This document shows positions 61,035 through 64,000 of a stretch of 64,000 nt of DNA, in pieces (the first letter of the stretch is position 1; each line of letters begins with the position of its first letter). The notes under the pieces are model-generated. The model was not told the DNA's origin. It ran no database searches and worked only from the letters and a program-made list of their open reading frames with translations. A program made the translations under genes and the position numbers. Origin of the DNA: Bradyrhizobium sp. CCGUVB1N3 (GTDB lineage Bacteria > Pseudomonadota > Alphaproteobacteria > Rhizobiales > Xanthobacteraceae). Where the stretch lies: contig NZ_JANADR010000001.1 in the NCBI RefSeq assembly GCF_024199925.1, forward strand, positions 3,348,001-3,412,000, in the 5' to 3' direction.

Positions 61035-62123
61035 CTACCGCCCCACCTGCCCGCGATCACGCAGGAAGTGGTCGGCGAGCACGCAGGCCATCATGGCCTC
61101 GCCGACCGGAACTGCCCGGATGCCGACGCAGGGGTCGTGGCGGCCTTTCGTGAAAATTTCGGTGTCTGCGCCCTTGCGATCGACGGTCAGGCGCGGCTGC
61201 AGGATCGACGAGGTCGGCTTCACCGCAAAACGCACCACCACCGGCTGGCCCGTGGAGATGCCGCCCAAGACGCCACCGGCATGATTGGACAGGAAGCGCG
61301 TGCCATCATTGCCGGTGCGCATCTCGTCGGCGTTCTCTTCGCCGGTGAGCTCGGCCGCGCCAAAACCGGCACCGATCTCGACGCCCTTCACCGCGTTGAT
61401 GGTCATCATCGCGGCCGCGAGATCGGAATCGAGCTTTGCGTAGATCGGCGCACCGAGCCCCGCGGGCACGCCCTCTGCGACAACCTCGATCACGGCGCCG
61501 ATCGAGGAGCCGCTCTTGCGGATGCCATCGAGATAGCTCTCGAAGAACGCCGCCTTGTCCTTGTCCGGACAGAAGAACGGATTCTTGGCGACCTCGTCCC
61601 AGTCCCATTTGTCGCGGTCGATCTTGTGCGGACCGATCTGCACCAGCGCCCCGCGCACGGTCACGCCGGGCAGCACTTTTCGCGCGATGGCGCCGGCGGC
61701 GACGCGCATCGCGGTCTCGCGCGCCGAGGAGCGCCCGCCGCCGCGATAGTCGCGCAGGCCGTATTTGGCCTCGTAGGTGAAGTCGGCATGTCCGGGGCGA
61801 AACTTGTCCTTGATCTCGGAATAGTCCTTCGAGCGCTGGTCGGTGTTCTCGATCAGAAGCCCGATCGGCGTCCCCGTGGTCACCTGCTCGCCGGTCTCGG
61901 GATGCGCCATCACGCCGGAGAGGATTTTCACCTGGTCCGGCTCCTGGCGCTGGGTCGTGAAGCGCGACTGGCCGGGCCGGCGGCGATCGAGGTCGCGCTG
62001 GATGTCGGCCTCGACGAGCGGGATCAGCGGCGGACAGCCGTCGACCACGCAGCCGATCGCCACCCCATGGCTCTCGCCGAAGGTGGTGACACGGAACATA
62101 TGGCCGAAGGTGTTGAAAGACAT
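61035..62123 (-). CDS. aroC: chorismate synthase
   Basis: Protein of 362 aa with the signatures [16 protein letters not shown] (about 11-26), RPGHADFTY (about 105-113) and [18 protein letters not shown] (about 123-140). It converts 5-enolpyruvylshikimate-3-phosphate to chorismate, the last step of the shikimate pathway, using reduced flavin. The length is as usual. ATG 62123 gives [11 protein letters not shown], the family start. It is transcribed in the same direction as the cyclase downstream (66 bases away). Confidence 0.96.
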   Translation of the reverse strand: MSFNTFGHMFRVTTFGESHGVAIGCVVDGCPPLIPLVEADIQRDLDRRRPGQSRFTTQRQEPDQVKILSGVMAHPETGEQVTTGTPIGLLIENTDQRSKDYSEIKDKFRPGHADFTYEAKYGLRDYRGGGRSSARETAMRVAAGAIARKVLPGVTVRGALVQIGPHKIDRDKWDWDEVAKNPFFCPDKDKAAFFESYLDGIRKSGSSIGAVIEVVAEGVPAGLGAPIYAKLDSDLAAAMMTINAVKGVEIGAGFGAAELTGEENADEMRTGNDGTRFLSNHAGGVLGGISTGQPVVVRFAVKPTSSILQPRLTVDRKGADTEIFTKGRHDPCVGIRAVPVGEAMMACVLADHFLRDRGQVGR

Positions 62124-62306
62124 CGCTGCTCGCTGGATCGGTTCCGGCGTGTGGTAACGCGCCCTCGAAGGAGGGTCAAATGGCGCCTCGTAGCCGCGGC
62201 GCGGGACGGTCACAACCGCCCATTGGCTACTTTGCATGGGGTTGTTTTGGGACTTTTTGCCCGGAACCCGAAATGCCCTTCGGGCGCCCGACCGGCGGTA
62301 CCCCCG

Positions 62307-62906
62307 TTAACTATGCTTCTCCAGGCGGCCGGCGCGGAACACGTAAACGACGCCCTGCTCGATATAGAGCTCGGCGGCGCTCGCGGGGGTCTCCAGCCCC
62401 AGCGTCACCATCAGGGCACGCGCGGTGCCGCCATGGGCGACCGCGACCGTGTCGGTCCGGAGCTGGTCGTACCATTCGCGCATGCGGGCCTGGACGTCGG
62501 CATAGGTCTCGCCGTCCGAGGGCGCCACCGTCCATTTGTCGACCAGGCGCCGCGCGTAGACGTCGGGATCGGCGGCCTCGCTCTCCGGCAGCGTCAGTCC
62601 CTCCCAGGCGCCGTAGCCGATCTCGCGCAGGCGGTCGTCGAGCGAATAGTCGGCAATCGGCAGGCCGAGCTTGCCGCGCGCGAGCTCCATGGTCGTACGC
62701 GCGCGCCCGAGCGGGCTCGAGACATAAGGCAGCGAAGCCTTGTCGCGGCCTTCGCGCGCAAAGAGATCGGCGAGGATGCCGGCGGCCTGCACGGCCTGGC
62801 CGCGGCCGCGCGCATTCAGCGGGATGTCCTGCGTGCCTTGAAGACGCCCGAGCGCATTCCACTCGGTTTCGCCGTGCCGAAGGTAGTAGATCGTGGGCGT
62901 GGGCAT
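62307..62906 (-). CDS. histidine phosphatase family protein
   Basis: Protein of 199 aa with LRHGETEWN (about 9-17; catalytic His11) and VAHGG (about 158-162; second His) as in phosphoglycerate-mutase-like histidine phosphatases. The substrate is unknown; cofactor-dependent phosphoglycerate mutase is possible but longer family members are usual. It lies between fabI and aroC on the same strand. Confidence 0.9.
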   Translation of the reverse strand: MPTPTIYYLRHGETEWNALGRLQGTQDIPLNARGRGQAVQAAGILADLFAREGRDKASLPYVSSPLGRARTTMELARGKLGLPIADYSLDDRLREIGYGAWEGLTLPESEAADPDVYARRLVDKWTVAPSDGETYADVQARMREWYDQLRTDTVAVAHGGTARALMVTLGLETPASAAELYIEQGVVYVFRAGRLEKHS

Positions 62907-62933
62907 TGTCGGAGGGAGTTAGCTCTTATGTTT

Positions 62934-62982
62934 GAGCATGATCTTTTCGGAAAACCGCTACACACTTTTCCGGATCATGCTC
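62934..62982. repeat. rhizobial palindromic repeat between fabI and the phosphatase gene
   Basis: GAGCATGAT (62934-62942) is mirrored by ATCATGCTC (62974-62982), with further partial pairing of TTTTCGGAAAA to CTTTTCCGG between them. It is a known type of dispersed palindrome in Bradyrhizobium and Rhodopseudomonas. It overlaps the first base pairs of the fabI stop codon and may end fabI transcription. Confidence 0.7.
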
Positions 62983-63796
62983 AGTCCTTCCCGCCCAGCG
63001 CCATATCGGGCGCATCCGGCCGCTTCATGCCGAGCACGTGGTAACCGGAATCGACATGATGCACCTCGCCGGTGACACCGCGCGACAGGTCCGACAGGAG
63101 ATAGAGCGCGCTGCCGCCGACGTCCTCGGTGGTCACGTTACGCCGCATCGGCGCGTTGACCTCGTTCCATTTCAGGATGTAGCGGAAATCGCCGATGCCC
63201 GAGGCGGCCAGCGTCTTGATCGGTCCCGCCGAGATCGCGTTGACGCGGATGTTCTTCTCACCGAGATCGGCGGCGAGATAGCGCACGCTGGCCTCCAGCG
63301 CGGCCTTCGCCACGCCCATGATGTTGTAATGCGGCATCCACTTCTCGGCGCCGTAATAGGACAGCGTGATGATCGAGCCGCCGTCGGTCATCAGCTTCTC
63401 GGCGCGCTGCGCGACCGCGGTCAGCGAGTAGCAGGAGATCAACATCGACTTGGTGAAGTTCTCCTGCGTGGTGTCGACATAGCGGCCGTCGAGCTGCTCG
63501 CCATAGGCGATCGCGTGCACCACGAAGTCGATCTTGCCCCATTTCTCCTGCACGACCGCGAACGCCGCGTCGATGGTCGCGGCGTCCGTGACGTCGCAAT
63601 GGCCGAGCACGAGGCCGCCGATCTCGGCGGCGAGCGGCTCGACCCGCTTCTTCAGCGCGTCGCCCTGATACGTGAACGCAAGCTCGGCGCCGGCGGCGTG
63701 GCATGCCTTGGCTATGCCCCAGGCGATCGAACGGTTGTTGGCAACGCCGAGGATCACCCCGCGCTTGCCCTGCATCAGACCCGAATTCTGCGCCAT
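62981..63796 (-). CDS. fabI: enoyl-[acyl-carrier-protein] reductase FabI
   Basis: Protein of 271 aa, short-chain reductase fold. The NADH-binding start is GKRGVILGVANNRSIAWGIAKA and the catalytic pair is YNIMGVAK (Tyr then Lys seven residues later, about 159-166). It reduces the trans-2 double bond in the last step of the fatty acid elongation cycle and is the target of triclosan. ATG 63796 is preferred over 63805, which gives a start MAQNSGLMQGK as in relatives. Confidence 0.95.
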   Translation of the reverse strand: MAQNSGLMQGKRGVILGVANNRSIAWGIAKACHAAGAELAFTYQGDALKKRVEPLAAEIGGLVLGHCDVTDAATIDAAFAVVQEKWGKIDFVVHAIAYGEQLDGRYVDTTQENFTKSMLISCYSLTAVAQRAEKLMTDGGSIITLSYYGAEKWMPHYNIMGVAKAALEASVRYLAADLGEKNIRVNAISAGPIKTLAASGIGDFRYILKWNEVNAPMRRNVTTEDVGGSALYLLSDLSRGVTGEVHHVDSGYHVLGMKRPDAPDMALGGKD

Positions 63797-63969
63797 GCCT
63801 GTCATCCAATCGAGCTGGTCAAGGGGTCTGGAGGTACACCAGCGCTTCCCTGCGGTACAGTCCTAATCCGCCGCGTTAACGCTGTTTCGGTTGCCGGAAT
63901 AGCCGTTCCATTCGGGTGTTATGATGAGTGAAGGCGCTCGCGCCAAACGTGAAGGACAATCGAGGCGGC

Positions 63970-64000
63970 ATGAGCGCGTTTCGCCAGAGTGTTGAAGCCA
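63970..64000 (+). CDS. start of an unidentified gene, cut by the window end
   Basis: An ATG at 63970 follows GAGG by a few bases, on the opposite strand to fabI, and opens a frame MSAFRQSVEA that runs off the window. The 170-base gap to fabI would hold divergent promoters. Ten residues are too few for an identification. Confidence 0.4.
   Translation, partial: MSAFRQSVEA

Noticed and set aside
60138..63044. 968-codon plus-strand frame over cyclase, aroC and phosphatase genes
   Set aside because: Lies opposite three genes with clear motifs (cyclase, AroC, histidine phosphatase); composition is that of a shadow frame.

Overview
The window looks like a chromosomal segment of a Bradyrhizobium-like alphaproteobacterium (Nitrobacteraceae). 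Evidence: high GC, strong GC bias at third codon positions, rhizobial-type small proteins, alphaproteobacterial LexA boxes (GTTC-N7-GTTC), and a typical housekeeping set (ClpS, AroC, FabI, TlyA fragment, DUF1194 protein). It falls into two parts.

Part 1 (1 to about 40,143) is accessory DNA that I read as the right-hand ~40 kb of a Tn7-like transposon. Its transposition module (TnsA-like nuclease 32761-33636, DDE transposase TnsB 33646-35964, AAA+ ATPase TnsC 35975-36952, long TniQ/TnsD-like protein 36969-39020, membrane protein 39013-39987) lies beside an end region with about 22-bp repeats (40046-40133). Directly after that end, the rRNA methyltransferase gene tlyA resumes in mid-gene, so the element appears to have landed inside tlyA. 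The left end is outside the window. Cargo from left to right: a tight minus-strand operon of a coiled-coil protein, a DUF4238 protein and a membrane protein (421-2985); a PD-(D/E)XK nuclease-like gene; two small plus-strand genes; two large minus-strand proteins (473 and 567 aa, the second with a nuclease-like motif); a Schlafen/AlbA_2 protein; a PLD-type nuclease; an SOS-type operon (two Cys-rich proteins and an HMCES/YedK-type peptidase) behind a LexA box; a complete Druantia type II anti-phage operon, druM-druF-druG-druE (14546-26333), with a convergent vsr; an RHH regulator next to paired palindromes; and a second LexA-box operon (27348-32065) with duplicated zinc-type proteins and duplicated metallophosphoesterases.

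Part 2 (40,144-64,000) is core-like chromosome. It holds the tlyA 3' remnant overlapping a TrmA/RlmD-type RNA methyltransferase, an ABC transporter/CoA-transferase/HMG-CoA-lyase-like operon with a divergent GntR regulator, assorted metabolic genes, a fluoride-riboswitch operon (MFS transporter, two CrcB channels, DUF190), clpS, a radical-SAM cyclophane RiPP pair, an IS5-type insertion sequence with 4-bp target duplications, a class III cyclase, aroC, a histidine phosphatase and fabI.

How the parts work together: the transposon carries several unrelated candidate defence or DNA-damage functions, and at least two cargo operons look wired to the host SOS response. DruM (cytosine-5 methylation) and Vsr (T:G mismatch repair) form a logical pair. 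Downstream, fluoride sensing by the riboswitch controls export proteins, and the RiPP maturase sits next to its substrate. All functional calls come from reading motifs and gene order; no database search was run.
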